A stretch of DNA of 64,000 nt from Alphaproteobacteria bacterium LSUCC0719 (GCA_040839025.1 JBFPJN010000001.1:372001-436000), one strand, 5' to 3'. Positions 15,325 through 24,557 are shown, counted from the stretch's first letter. Notes: generated from the sequence alone by a model not told the origin. Program-made: numbers and translations.

Positions 15325-16364
15325 TCCGGAACAAGATTTTCACTCCCATTCTTGGGTTCCTGGCCTTGGTCGTGCTGGCGTCTGCCGCGCATGCCCAACT
15401 TGGTGGTCTTCTTGGCGGCGGGGATAACAGCAATCCACTTGGCGGCATCCTCAAGGGTGGCGGCAACAGTGACAGCGGCGGCAGCGGCGGCGGGCTTGGC
15501 GGTCTGCTTGGTGGCGGCAACAGTGACAGCGGCGGCAGCGGCGGCGGGCTTGGTGGTCTGCTCGGTGGCGGCAACAGTGACAGCGGCGGTGGTCTTGGCG
15601 GTCTGCTGGGTGGCGGCAGCGGCGAAGGCGGATTGTCGAATCCTGGCGGCCTCATCGGCCAGACCCTCAAATCTGCACAGAATACCAATTTGGGGCCGGT
15701 TGGAAGATATGTGCTTGGCCGCGAGCTGGCGGCCAGAATGCTTGGCAACTACAAGGTCGCCGACGAGAATGACCCACGTCTTTTCTATCTCAGAAATGTT
15801 GTCGTGAATCTTCTCAGCGCTAGCCGCCTGACCAAGAATTACAGAAATCCGGTGGTTGTATTGCTTGACGAGCCCGATGTGGTGAATGCGTTTGCCGCGC
15901 CGGGCGGGTTTGTGTTCATCACCACTGGCATGCTGGATTTTGTCGAGAATGAAGACGAACTTGCCTTTGTGCTGGCCCATGAAATCGCGCATATCGAGAT
16001 GGATCATGGTCTGAACGCCATTAGACAGAATGAAGGCGCAAAGCTGTTCAAGAGCGCGACTGCCGATATGGGGGCTGGTGGATTGTTCGGAGAACTTCTT
16101 GCCTGGGGCGAGAATGGCTTCAGCAAGGATCTTGAGGGTGAAGCCGATCTGCGTGGCGGACAGATTGCCGGCAGCCTCGGTTATGACTGGAAGGCCGGTG
16201 TCAAGGTGATCGAGCGGCTTGAGTCAATCACCTCGCGCAAGCATGGCAGCGGCTATCCTGACGACAGGGCTGCAAAGCTGAGGGAAGGCGCGGGATCATC
16301 CGATGTGTCAGCGGAAGGTCTGGCTGCACGTACCAAAAGGTTTGCCGAGGCTGTTGGCAAATAG
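15321..16364 (+). CDS. Secreted M48-family metalloprotease with a glycine-rich repeat region
   Basis: A 347-residue protein. A signal peptide (residues 1 to about 26, AHA-Q) is followed by a Gly/Leu/Ser-rich region (27 to about 105) made of repeats, then an M48 peptidase domain. The zinc site is HEIAH at 220-224 with the E-x-E-A-D motif at 272-276. The upstream VNAFAAPGGFVFITTGML is typical of periplasmic BepA/LoiP-like proteases. The low-complexity insert between signal and protease is unusual for the family. The gene is coupled to the upstream secreted protein. Periplasmic or outer-membrane quality control is a reasonable inference. Confidence 0.85.
   Translation: MIRNKIFTPILGFLALVVLASAAHAQLGGLLGGGDNSNPLGGILKGGGNSDSGGSGGGLGGLLGGGNSDSGGSGGGLGGLLGGGNSDSGGGLGGLLGGGSGEGGLSNPGGLIGQTLKSAQNTNLGPVGRYVLGRELAARMLGNYKVADENDPRLFYLRNVVVNLLSASRLTKNYRNPVVVLLDEPDVVNAFAAPGGFVFITTGMLDFVENEDELAFVLAHEIAHIEMDHGLNAIRQNEGAKLFKSATADMGAGGLFGELLAWGENGFSKDLEGEADLRGGQIAGSLGYDWKAGVKVIERLESITSRKHGSGYPDDRAAKLREGAGSSDVSAEGLAARTKRFAEAVGK
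15456..15608 (+). repeat. 54-bp tandem repeat in the M48 gene
   Basis: Two full 54-bp units (18 residues each, GGGNSDSGGSGGGLGGLL) and a shortened 45-bp unit occupy 15456-15608. Degenerate GGLLGGG copies lie on either side. The units are nearly identical in DNA, so copy number probably varies between strains. Confidence 0.88.
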
Positions 16365-16415
16365 GCGGCGGCTTCAGATCAATCCGGGTTACTTTGAACA
16401 GGCTAGAGGTGTGCT

Positions 16416-18098
16416 GTGACGGATTCCGACCCCAATAACACAGATCAGAATGCGGTGTCGGCAGCAGAACTCAAGGGACTTGTTCTTGAGCAGACCCGTG
16501 TTCTGGAAAGGCTCGCAAAGACATTTGCTCCTGAAGAGGAAGAGGCGCGCCAGCGACGATTTGTAAAGCTTCTGGTGCGCAGTGCCTCGATAGCCACAAT
16601 CGCAGTTTCGGGTCTGATCGGCAGTTGGGAACTCGGTGTCTATCTGAAGGATGCCTGGGATGTGCGGCGCATGGCGAATGACTACGCCCAGGTCGGCGTG
16701 CGCCTGTATTATCAGGAAAACAACATAGCTGTTGCCAAACAGTTCCTTGAAAAGGCGCTGGAATTGCAACCCAGCAATTCGGACTATCTGTTTCTGGATG
16801 CGTATATCGATGGAATGTCCGCTGTCCGGGATCTGTTCAATCTCGACCGCCCCTATGACGCTGAGGAGTTGAACTCGGCCTATGAAGCACTGGCGAAGTC
16901 GGTGTTCCTCGAGCAGCAGCAACCGGACGCGCCCGAGCCATATATCCTCCGGGGCCAGATCTATGCGGCTCTGAAGGATAACGAGCGCGCACTCGAAACA
17001 CTTCAACAGGCGATAGCGATCGATCCGGAAAATGATTTCGCGTTAATGCGCCTTGGTGTCATCAGCTACAATGCTGGTGAGGATGACAAGGCCACCGCCT
17101 TCCTTGATCAGGCGATTGCGATAAACCCTGATTCAAAATGGGCTTATCTCTGGAAGGGAGTGATGGCAAGCGACGGGCGGGACTTTGAAAACGCCAAGTC
17201 GAACTTTGACGAGGCATTGCGGATTGACCCCCGCTTTGACATGGCGCATTACAATCTGGGATGGGCCTATCTCGGATCGAAGCCCAAAAACTATACCGAC
17301 GCCGAAAAATCCTTTCGCAAGGCGCTGTCACTCAATCCTGATTTCAAGGAAGCCTTCTATGGGCTTGGCATGGTGTTTGGCTATCAGCGGCAATACAGCG
17401 TTGCCAAGGAATATCTGACCAAGGCGATAGAACTCGATGACCGGTTCCTGACAGCCTGGAAATGGCGCGGGATCGTGAATGACGAGCTGAAGCTCTATGA
17501 CGACGCACTGGCGGATTTCTCCAACGCCATCTCCATCAACCCGACCAACTCGGATATCTATATGCGTCGGGCACGGGTTGGCATGAAGACGGAAGAGTTT
17601 GAAAAGAGTCTCGAAGATCTTCTTCTCGCCAAGAAATATGACCCGGAAAATGCCCGGATCTTCCTGTATCTTGGTCAGCTCTATTTCAAACTGGATCAAC
17701 TGGAAGCCGCAACCGAGTCCATTTTTGAAGCGCTTGATCTGCGGGCCGGCTATAGCGACGCTCTCTCGCTGTTGTCCGAGATCTATGTGAAGCAGGAAAA
17801 ATACACGGATGCGATTGACGCGCTGACGCAGGCTGTCGAGAACACACGATACCGGCGTGAGAGATTCTACATCAAGCGCGCCAATGTGTATCTGGACATT
17901 GGTGACACCCAAAGTGCACTTGCCGACTTTGTTCTGGCGCGTGAGGACAATCCGGAAAACGCTGCCGCGTGGCTGGGTGAATTCGAGGCCGCGCTGGCCC
18001 TGAATGACAAGGCTGTTGCAAAAGCGGCGCTTGATGAATTCACCAAGCTTCGCCCGAATGATCAGCGTATCGAGGCCCTGCGGGCGCAACTGAACTAG
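16416..18098 (+). CDS. Membrane-anchored TPR-repeat protein
   Basis: A 560-residue protein starting at GTG. An N-terminal cytosolic segment of about 50 residues is followed by one membrane helix (about 52-76), then about a dozen tetratricopeptide repeats from residue 95 to near the end. Repeat signatures such as ALETLQQAIAIDPEN, FLDQAIAINPDSKWAYLW, ADFSNAISINPTNSDIYMRRA and ALADFVLAREDNPENAAAWL are clear. TPRs are scaffolds for protein contacts; no enzymatic domain is present. The gene follows the M48 protease by 51 bp on the same strand and may belong to the same unit. The partner is unknown. Confidence 0.85.
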   Translation: MTDSDPNNTDQNAVSAAELKGLVLEQTRVLERLAKTFAPEEEEARQRRFVKLLVRSASIATIAVSGLIGSWELGVYLKDAWDVRRMANDYAQVGVRLYYQENNIAVAKQFLEKALELQPSNSDYLFLDAYIDGMSAVRDLFNLDRPYDAEELNSAYEALAKSVFLEQQQPDAPEPYILRGQIYAALKDNERALETLQQAIAIDPENDFALMRLGVISYNAGEDDKATAFLDQAIAINPDSKWAYLWKGVMASDGRDFENAKSNFDEALRIDPRFDMAHYNLGWAYLGSKPKNYTDAEKSFRKALSLNPDFKEAFYGLGMVFGYQRQYSVAKEYLTKAIELDDRFLTAWKWRGIVNDELKLYDDALADFSNAISINPTNSDIYMRRARVGMKTEEFEKSLEDLLLAKKYDPENARIFLYLGQLYFKLDQLEAATESIFEALDLRAGYSDALSLLSEIYVKQEKYTDAIDALTQAVENTRYRRERFYIKRANVYLDIGDTQSALADFVLAREDNPENAAAWLGEFEAALALNDKAVAKAALDEFTKLRPNDQRIEALRAQLN

Positions 18099-18207
18099 CG
18101 GTAACGTGAACCGGGTGGGGGCCGCGTTGCCGGTCCTGTGATGATGGCGTCAGACCTCGGTGCCAGCGTGCTGTCAGACATGATTAAGAATTTCAGGAGA
18201 CAGGATC

Positions 18208-18609
18208 ATGGATCGTGAAACTGTGTGGAAAAGTCGCCCGTCGCAAATCCCCAACATTCCCTACTTTGTGATTTTGTCCTGGACGATTGTTCTGCCACTC
18301 TATCGCTATTTGCAGACACGTTTCACAAGCTATGGATTTTCCGAGGACAGGATAATCATCAAGAAGGGAATTCTGTCACAGTCAATAGACGAGATAGAAC
18401 TCTACAGGGTCAGGGATTACAGCGTTTCCAAGCCGTTCCTGTTGCGTATTTTCGGGCTTGGGCATCTCCAGATCCTGTCCTCTGACCGCACCACATCCAA
18501 CCTGACCATGCGGGCTATACACCAGCCTGAAAGTGTCATGGATCAGCTTCGTGACTGTGTGGAAAGGGCGCGCGCGCGAACCCAGACCAAGGAAATCGAT
18601 TTTTCCTGA
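18208..18609 (+). CDS. Bacterial PH-domain (DUF304-type) protein
   Basis: A 133-residue protein. After a short N-terminus and one hydrophobic stretch (YFVILSWTIVLPLYRYL, about residues 19-35) comes a bPH2-type domain. Its signature is TSYGFSEDRIIIKKGILSQSIDEIELYRVRDYSV and a later RIFGLGHLQILSSD. These domains occur in YdbS/YdbT-like membrane proteins of unknown function. An AGGAGACAGG ribosome-binding site lies upstream. It is 109 bp after the TPR gene. Confidence 0.8.
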   Translation: MDRETVWKSRPSQIPNIPYFVILSWTIVLPLYRYLQTRFTSYGFSEDRIIIKKGILSQSIDEIELYRVRDYSVSKPFLLRIFGLGHLQILSSDRTTSNLTMRAIHQPESVMDQLRDCVERARARTQTKEIDFS

Positions 18610-18639
18610 CGGCCTTTCGGAGGGTCGTGGAACCGCTGA

Positions 18640-19257
18640 ATGGAGAGACCTGTGACGTCGAAAGTGACCGTTGATCTCATGCTTGAGAGTTCAGAGTTCT
18701 TCGCGGCCCTGAACGACAAGGTCAAGACCAAATTCAAAGCAAGACTGTTGAAACGTCTGAATAGACAGTTTGATACGGTGTCTGCACTAACAAGCCTTGC
18801 CGATATTGTGGTGACCGAAGACAATGTGCTGCAGCTTCACAAACACATCAGCAGCATTGTCAGCTTCAGCTGGCTGGGTTTGATATTCGGCCCGTTATGG
18901 GCGGCTTATCACCGGATCCCCTTTGCGGTGGTGATTGTAGCAGCGCTTTTCCTTGTGGCATGGCCTGTATTGGTGATTGACCACGGCGCCTATCTGGAAC
19001 TGAACAGGGCACTATCATCGGCAAGCACGGCGACAGGAGTGGTTTTCGCGATGTTTGGCCGTTCGTGGCGCATATCTCACGAAATCACAAGGTATCTCGA
19101 GATAAGGTTTCCGGTACAATCTCTGAAGACGCTGTCACCTGTATGGTTTCTGGGAACGGGGTTCGCTGCACCCTGGCTGCGAGTGCTGTTCCTGATCGGT
19201 GTGATTATCGTGTTGCTGAGCATTGAAGTTGGTCTTGAAATCTACCTTTACGGCTAG
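18640..19257 (+). CDS. Uncharacterised membrane protein
   Basis: A 205-residue protein not assigned to a family. The first 75 residues are soluble and mixed charged (LNDKVKTKFKARLLKRLNRQ). Three or four membrane segments follow (about 73-90, 91-113, and one near the C-terminus, 180-202). It lies 30 bp behind the PH-domain gene, so the pair is probably cotranscribed. The GTG at 18652 could be an alternative start. Confidence 0.6.
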   Translation: MERPVTSKVTVDLMLESSEFFAALNDKVKTKFKARLLKRLNRQFDTVSALTSLADIVVTEDNVLQLHKHISSIVSFSWLGLIFGPLWAAYHRIPFAVVIVAALFLVAWPVLVIDHGAYLELNRALSSASTATGVVFAMFGRSWRISHEITRYLEIRFPVQSLKTLSPVWFLGTGFAAPWLRVLFLIGVIIVLLSIEVGLEIYLYG

Positions 19258-19305
19258 GGCGTCTGGATCTGCCGGATGGTTCCTGGCATGCGGATGATGT
19301 TAGAT

Positions 19306-19425
19306 TCACTCGAAGATCTGCCAGCCGATAAAAAATATGGCTATCCAGCCAAGCCCCTTCAGAAAGAAAAAGAGGAAGGCGGCAAGGCCCATCCGTTTGA
19401 CATATGTCTTCAGCTTTCCGTTCAT
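19306..19425 (-). CDS. 39-residue single-helix membrane peptide
   Basis: An open frame of 39 residues, beginning MNGKLKTYVKRMG, with a helix of about 20 residues (LAAFLFFFLKGLGWIAIFF) and a short IGWQIFE end. The basic N-terminus followed by an FLFFFLKGLGW-type helix resembles small conserved peptides I associate with alphaproteobacteria, but I cannot confirm this. GGGGA lies about 7 bp before the ATG. It is too short for usual ORF calling. It is opposite in strand to both neighbours (the 18640 gene and typA). Confidence 0.6.
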   Translation of the reverse strand: MNGKLKTYVKRMGLAAFLFFFLKGLGWIAIFFIGWQIFE

Positions 19426-19635
19426 CCTGTGTCCCCAGCCATTCCCCGCCGCACCGAGGGAAGTGCAGAACGTTAGGCCAGATTGCCGCCAAAGCCCAGC
19501 GTGAGGGCAGGGTCGGAATGCCGCTGGAAACAGTGTTTTTTGTCGCCGGATGGCAAATCTCGTTTGTCAGCCGCCCGTTTGTCGGCTAGGAAGCGTGGCA
19601 TTGCCGCGTCCCCGGCCGTTTTTGAAAGCGCAGTC

Positions 19636-21474
19636 ATGACAACTCAGCTTCGCAATATTGCGATCATCGCCCATGTCGACCATGGCAAGACAACCCTGAT
19701 CGACTCGATCATGAAACAGGCTGGCCTGTTCCGCGACAACCAGAAGGTTGCCGAGCGGCTTATGGACTCAGGTGATCTGGAAAAGGAACGTGGCATAACC
19801 ATCCTCGCCAAACCCACCTCGGTGGTCTGGAAGGATACGCGGATCAACATCATCGACACCCCCGGGCATGCCGATTTCGGCGGTGAGGTCGAACGCGTTC
19901 TGGATATGGCGGACGGGGTGATCCTGCTGACCGATGCTGCCGAAGGGCCGATGCCACAGACCAAGTTCGTGCTTGGCAAGGCGCTGAAACAGGGGCTTCG
20001 GCCGATTGTCGTGATCAACAAGATCGACCGTCCCGATGGCCGCCCCGACGAAGTTGTCGATGAGGTGTTCGATCTGTTTGTCTCGCTTGATGCGAATGAC
20101 GAACAGCTTGATTTTCCCATTCTCTATGCCTCCGGGCGAGATGGCTGGTGTACAGCAGAACTCGACGCCCCACGCGAAAACCTGCATCCGCTCCTTGATC
20201 GCGTTGTCGACCATGTGCCGGCACCGGATGTGGAGCCGAACAAGCCCTTTGCGATGCTGGCAACACTTCTCGACAGCGACCCGTTTCTTGGCCGCTGCCT
20301 GACCGGCCGGGTGATCCAGGGAACCGCGCGTGTCAACAGCGCGGTCAAGGCAATCAATCTGGACGGCAGGCAGATCGAGACCGGCCGCCTGACCAAGCTG
20401 TTCCGCTTTGAGGGAACCCAGCGCGTTCCCGTCGATGAAGTTGCCGCCGGCGATCTGATCTGTATCGCCGGCCTTGCCGAGGCGTCGGTGGCGGATACCA
20501 TCTGCGATCCGCAGGTGACCGAGGCGCTTCAGTCGACACCGGTTGATCCGCCAACCATGTCCGTCACCATCACCGTCAATGACAGCCCCTTTGCCGGACG
20601 CGAAGGCAAGAAAGTCACCTCGACCATGATCCGCGAGCGGCTGCTGGCCGAGGCGGAAACCAATGTCGCCATTACCTTTAACGAGAGCGCCGGCAAGGAT
20701 GCGTTTGAAATCGGTGGCCGCGGCGAATTGCAGCTTGGTGTTCTTGTTGAAACAATGCGCCGCGAGGGATTCGAAATGACCGTCTCGCGTCCGCGCGTGC
20801 TGATCCGCAATGAAGGCGGCAAGCGGATGGAGCCGGTCGAGGAAGTGACGATCGACGTCGACGAGGCCTATGCAAGCACGGTTGTCGATGCCATGAACCG
20901 CCGCAAGGCTACCATGCAGGACATGCGTTCCTCAGGTGCCGGCAAGACAAGGCTGGTTTTTCTGGCACCGTCACGCGGCCTGATCGGCTATCCAAGCCGG
21001 TTCCTGACCGATACCCGTGGCACCGGCGTTCTGAACCGCGTGTTTTACAGCTATGAAGATTATCGTGGCGACATTCCAGGGCGTCGCAATGGTGCGCTGA
21101 TTGCCTCTGAAACCGGCACGGCGGTTGCCTATGCGCTGTTCAATCTACAGGATCGTGGGGTTATGTTCATCGACCCGCAGACGCCTGTCTATCAGGGTAT
21201 GATCGTTGGCGAACACAGCCGCGACAACGACCTTGAAATCAATGTTCTGAAGGGCAAGAAACTGACCAATGTCAGGGCCGCAGGATCGGACGAGGCGGTG
21301 GCACTGGTACCGCCACGCCGGATGTCGCTTGAAGACATGATGGCCTATATCGACAGTGACGAGCTGCTGGAAGTCACGCCGGTCAGCCTGCGGCTTCGCA
21401 AACGCTATCTTCTTGATCATGAGCGCAAGAAATACCGTCGCCAGATCGAGGACGAGGAACGTGCCTACGGCTAG
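19636..21474 (+). CDS. typA: Ribosome-associated GTPase TypA/BipA
   Basis: A 612-residue translational GTPase. The G1 motif AHVDHGKTT is at residues 12-20; RGITILAK (G2), [11 protein letters not shown] (G3) and [13 protein letters not shown] (G4) follow. The C-terminal half holds EF-G-like domains III and V and the TypA-specific domain ([23 protein letters not shown]). It helps ribosome assembly and growth under stress or cold. The frame is open upstream to 19483, but conserved sequence begins [17 protein letters not shown], so ATG 19636 was chosen. The gene stands alone. Confidence 0.96.
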   Translation: MTTQLRNIAIIAHVDHGKTTLIDSIMKQAGLFRDNQKVAERLMDSGDLEKERGITILAKPTSVVWKDTRINIIDTPGHADFGGEVERVLDMADGVILLTDAAEGPMPQTKFVLGKALKQGLRPIVVINKIDRPDGRPDEVVDEVFDLFVSLDANDEQLDFPILYASGRDGWCTAELDAPRENLHPLLDRVVDHVPAPDVEPNKPFAMLATLLDSDPFLGRCLTGRVIQGTARVNSAVKAINLDGRQIETGRLTKLFRFEGTQRVPVDEVAAGDLICIAGLAEASVADTICDPQVTEALQSTPVDPPTMSVTITVNDSPFAGREGKKVTSTMIRERLLAEAETNVAITFNESAGKDAFEIGGRGELQLGVLVETMRREGFEMTVSRPRVLIRNEGGKRMEPVEEVTIDVDEAYASTVVDAMNRRKATMQDMRSSGAGKTRLVFLAPSRGLIGYPSRFLTDTRGTGVLNRVFYSYEDYRGDIPGRRNGALIASETGTAVAYALFNLQDRGVMFIDPQTPVYQGMIVGEHSRDNDLEINVLKGKKLTNVRAAGSDEAVALVPPRRMSLEDMMAYIDSDELLEVTPVSLRLRKRYLLDHERKKYRRQIEDEERAYG

Positions 21475-21486
21475 GGCCTTCGTGCG

Positions 21487-22416
21487 TCAGCGGCGGGACA
21501 GCACCAGCCCGCCAAGAACAAGCATATAGGCCATGACCGAGACGGCACCGATGCTCTCGCCGAGAATTGTGATGCCGAACAAGCTGGTAATCAGCGGGAC
21601 GATATAGCCGTTTGTCGAGGTGTACACGGCATTTTCCCGCTGGATCAACTGCCCCCTGACCAGCATTCCGCACCCCGAAACAAGGATTCCCGAACTGAGA
21701 ATCCATGCCATACCCTCAAGGCTTGGCATGGTGTCAGGCAGGGTGATCAGCGCTACGGGGAAAGCCAGAATGCTGCCGGCAAGGAATGCCGATGCGGTGA
21801 TGGCGACAGCCGAGGCGGGCGGCATCATCTGGAACAGAACCCCTCCCGCAGCGATGAATATGGCGGTCATGATGCAGATCAGATGGGGGATCCAGATTGG
21901 CAACTCGCCCTCAAAACTGTCCTGGATCATCGGCGCGGCGAGGATGGTGGTGTCACCCGCCACACCTGCCAGTGCGAGGATGATGATGCCTGCCGAGGCA
22001 AGGGTGAAACCAACCCATTTGCGGGCCGTGATCGGTGTGCCGATGAAGATCCGCGAGAGCAACAGTACCTTGATTGGAATGACAGCGTAGTAGATTGCTG
22101 CGGTCGTGTTGCTGACATATGTCAGTGTCCAGGGAAGGATCAGAAACGGGATCGACAGCGAGATCGCGCCATAGATCGACGCCATCACCCATAATCTTGT
22201 CCCCTGTACCAGACCTGCACCTGTGACATAGGCAACCACAAGCAGGAAAGCCGACGCGGTGATCACCCGTGTCGCGCCGGCGAAAAAGGGGCCTACCTCG
22301 AGCGTTGCCATCGAGGCGGACAGAAATCCAAGCGAATAGAGGCAGGCCAGCGTCAACAGCATCACAAATGACAGGCTGCCTGGCCGGTGGCGAAGAACGC
22401 CGCCAGTCAAAGCCAT
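21487..22416 (-). CDS. EamA/DMT-family transporter
   Basis: A 309-residue protein with about ten hydrophobic segments in two EamA halves (YYAVIPIKVLLLSRIF and GYIVPLITSLFGITILGE are repeat-end motifs). It is convergent with typA, 12 bp apart. Its start overlaps the upstream GDPD gene end by 10 bp, so the two minus-strand genes form a unit. Substrate unknown. Confidence 0.85.
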   Translation of the reverse strand: MALTGGVLRHRPGSLSFVMLLTLACLYSLGFLSASMATLEVGPFFAGATRVITASAFLLVVAYVTGAGLVQGTRLWVMASIYGAISLSIPFLILPWTLTYVSNTTAAIYYAVIPIKVLLLSRIFIGTPITARKWVGFTLASAGIIILALAGVAGDTTILAAPMIQDSFEGELPIWIPHLICIMTAIFIAAGGVLFQMMPPASAVAITASAFLAGSILAFPVALITLPDTMPSLEGMAWILSSGILVSGCGMLVRGQLIQRENAVYTSTNGYIVPLITSLFGITILGESIGAVSVMAYMLVLGGLVLSRR

Positions 22417-23123
22417 CGCTCCGGGTAGTCGCTGATGATGACATCGACGTTCGCCTCGATCATCCGCGCCATATCCGGCTCGTCATTGACGGTATAGACG
22501 CGCACCAGATAGCCGGCGTCATGAATGTCACGGACAAGGGCCGGGGTGACGAATTCCTGATCCAGATGAAAGGCGGTGAGTTCCATCTGCTGTCCCATCA
22601 TCTTCCAGTCCGCTGGTATGTCCTCGACGATCAGCGCCCGGGGCAGCTCGGGAAGAATGTGCTGGATCTCGGCAAGAAAGCGGGCATCAAATGACGAGAC
22701 AATCGACAGGTCGAGATCGCGCCCCTCGAGATGGGCTGCCAACGCTTCGGCGGCCGGCCGATGTTCATCACCGTGGATTTTCATCTCCCAGTTGAAGCCG
22801 ATACCGGTTGTCTGCTGCCAGTCGAGAATGTCGCGCATCAGCGGCACCGCTTCGCCGACATGTTCCGCACCACGCCACGCCCCGGCGTCAAGGTTTGCCA
22901 CCTCGTCGGCGGTGAGGCTTGTGATAGCGGCAGTTCCCGGAACGGTGCGTCCCAATACCGGGTCATGGAAAATTGCCAGCGCCCCGTCGGCAAGAAGTGA
23001 CAGATCGGTTTCAATGGATGTCACGCCGGCCTCGTGGGCTTTGCGAAAGGCCCGCAACGTGTTTTCCGGGAATTGACCGCTGGCGCCGCGATGCGCCTGG
23101 ATACGATGGCTGTCGATTTTCAT
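22407..23123 (-). CDS. Glycerophosphodiester phosphodiesterase
   Basis: A 238-residue GDPD-domain protein (UgpQ-like cytosolic form, no signal peptide). IQAHRGASGQFPENTLRAF holds the first catalytic histidine and the EN pair. SIETDLSLLADGALAIFHDPVLGRT supplies the metal-binding E-x-D and the second histidine. VRVYTVNDEPDMARMI near the end is also typical. It cleaves glycerophosphodiesters to glycerol-3-phosphate and an alcohol. It is upstream of, and overlaps, the EamA transporter gene. Confidence 0.93.
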   Translation of the reverse strand: MKIDSHRIQAHRGASGQFPENTLRAFRKAHEAGVTSIETDLSLLADGALAIFHDPVLGRTVPGTAAITSLTADEVANLDAGAWRGAEHVGEAVPLMRDILDWQQTTGIGFNWEMKIHGDEHRPAAEALAAHLEGRDLDLSIVSSFDARFLAEIQHILPELPRALIVEDIPADWKMMGQQMELTAFHLDQEFVTPALVRDIHDAGYLVRVYTVNDEPDMARMIEANVDVIISDYPERWL

Positions 23124-23315
23124 GGATCTGCCTCGATATGGCTGTGCCTGAAACGGCTGGGTCTGTGATGACTGTGTCGGTGTGATTGTTTACTCCAGTC
23201 AGCCCGGACTGTCACCTTTCTGCTGCCCTTTGCGGCCGGCTCTTTGGCGTGCCAGCGATACCATTGCGTCAGACAGGCCGCAGGTATAATCTGCCGGCTG
23301 ACGGGAGGTGCCGCG

Positions 23316-23657
23316 ATGGCATTGACATTCTATGGACTGAAGAATTGTGACAGTTGCCGGGCCGCGCTGAAAGCGTTGGGGGATGCCGGCATGCAGGTTG
23401 AATTCCGTGATGTCCGCGAGGATGGCGTGCCAGCCGACACGGTGCGCCTGGCGCTTGCCGCGCATGGCGCAGACCGCGTTGTGAATCGCCGGTCGACGAC
23501 CTGGCGTAGACTGGATGAAACTGCGCGTAACGGTGATCCTGTCGATTTGTTGCAGCTGTATCCGGCGCTGATGAAGCGGCCGCTGATTGTGCTTCCTGAC
23601 GGGGCCGTCACGATCGGGTGGGACGCCGCCGTGCGCCATACGGTGGGGCTGGCCTAG
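23316..23657 (+). CDS. ArsC/Spx-family thioredoxin-fold protein (YffB-like)
   Basis: A 113-residue protein of the ArsC family. The N-terminal FYGLKNCDSCRAALKAL contains C11-x2-C14 in the position of the ArsC catalytic cysteine. VVNRRSTTWRRLDE and ALMKRPLIVLPDG are family segments. Short YffB-like members of this family are not proven arsenate reductases, so the role may be thiol chemistry. A perfect GGAGGT ribosome-binding site precedes ATG 23316, which decides that start over an earlier frame opening at 23244. Confidence 0.87.
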   Translation: MALTFYGLKNCDSCRAALKALGDAGMQVEFRDVREDGVPADTVRLALAAHGADRVVNRRSTTWRRLDETARNGDPVDLLQLYPALMKRPLIVLPDGAVTIGWDAAVRHTVGLA

Positions 23658-23726
23658 GGGGTGCGGCTGGAATTTTGGGTGAGATGTCGGGTTGAATAAG
23701 GTCGGTTTGAATGAGGTTGGGGCGGC

Positions 23727-24149
23727 ATGGCAAAGACACGAATAGCGCTTGAACTTGGAATGGGAACGTCGCTTCGCAAGGGTGACTATACCCGCGCCGC
23801 TGTGCGCGCGGTTCAGGATGCGTTATGGCGCAATTCCATCAGCTTTGCCGAGGCTTTCGGTTTTGAGAAATCGGATATGCTGATCAATGTCGAAATTGGC
23901 GTTCAGAACCCGAAAGCCGTTGATACCGCCGAAGTGAAGGCAGCGTTCCCCTATGGAAATGGGACGGTAAGGGTTGTTCATGGCGGCCTCGATATCCCCA
24001 AGCCGGATGCGGATGGCGTGACCATCATGGCCAACGCGGCCATCATCATTTCTTTCGATATGGAACGTCGCACGACCATGAAGACGAAGGCGGTAAAGAC
24101 CGGGCCGGTAAAGGCTGGGCCGGTAAAGACTGGGGCGGTAAAGGCATGA
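23727..24149 (+). CDS. Lin0512-family protein with a repetitive basic tail (first of a pair)
   Basis: A 140-residue protein. Residues 1 to about 112 match the Lin0512 family (ALELGMGTSLRKGDYTRAAVRAVQDALW, INVEIGVQNPKAVD, VVHGGLDIP), an uncharacterised alpha/beta fold. Residues 113-140 form a lysine/proline/valine tail built from KTGPV/KAGPV/KTGAV repeats, which is not part of the family. The stop overlaps the start of a second Lin0512 gene by 4 bp. Two different subunits of one complex is a reasonable inference. Confidence 0.78.
   Translation: MAKTRIALELGMGTSLRKGDYTRAAVRAVQDALWRNSISFAEAFGFEKSDMLINVEIGVQNPKAVDTAEVKAAFPYGNGTVRVVHGGLDIPKPDADGVTIMANAAIIISFDMERRTTMKTKAVKTGPVKAGPVKTGAVKA
24091..24145 (+). 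repeat. 15-bp tandem repeat at the 3' end of the first Lin0512 gene
   Basis: Three 15-bp units (24091-24105, 24106-24120, 24121-24135) of the form CGGTAAAGRCYGGGC, plus a partial fourth, immediately precede the ATG of the next gene at 24146. They encode a basic tail. Slippage would alter tail length without shifting frame. Confidence 0.88.
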
Positions 24150-24517
24150 AACGTCTGATTCTGGAAATGGGCACCGGCACCGACCTGTATGGCGGTGACT
24201 ATACCAAGGCGGCCTGCCGCGCTGTTCGTGATGCTATCGGCCACAGTTCACTGTCATTGTTCAGGTCCTGTGGCTACAATCACCGCGACATGGTGGTCAG
24301 GGTCACAATTGGTGTCCAGGATCCCGATGCGGTTGATATTGCGACGGTTGCGGACACGCTGCCACGCGGCGCCCCCGAAGTTATGGTGGTGCGCGGCGGT
24401 CTGAATGTCGAGGATGATTCCCAGGATACCCCGACAGTCATTGCGTCGGCGGCCGTCGAGGCATTTCTGGACGTTGATGCCGCGGGTTGGGCGATCAGTG
24501 ATGCTGCCGATGGCTGA
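24146..24517 (+). CDS. Lin0512-family protein (second of a pair)
   Basis: A 123-residue paralogue of the preceding gene: LILEMGTGTDLYGGDYTKAACRAVRDAI aligns with the first protein's N-terminus, and VTIGVQDPDAVDIA and VVRGGLNVE align further on. It lacks the repeat tail and ends in an acidic segment (DVDAAGWAISDAADG). The 4-bp ATGA overlap implies coupled translation and near-equal amounts. The contrasting basic and acidic tails of the two proteins are noticeable. Function unknown. Confidence 0.8.
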   Translation: MKRLILEMGTGTDLYGGDYTKAACRAVRDAIGHSSLSLFRSCGYNHRDMVVRVTIGVQDPDAVDIATVADTLPRGAPEVMVVRGGLNVEDDSQDTPTVIASAAVEAFLDVDAAGWAISDAADG

Positions 24518-24557
24518 CCGCCATCGTGGCAACCGCCACTGAACGGCGTCTTTCTGC

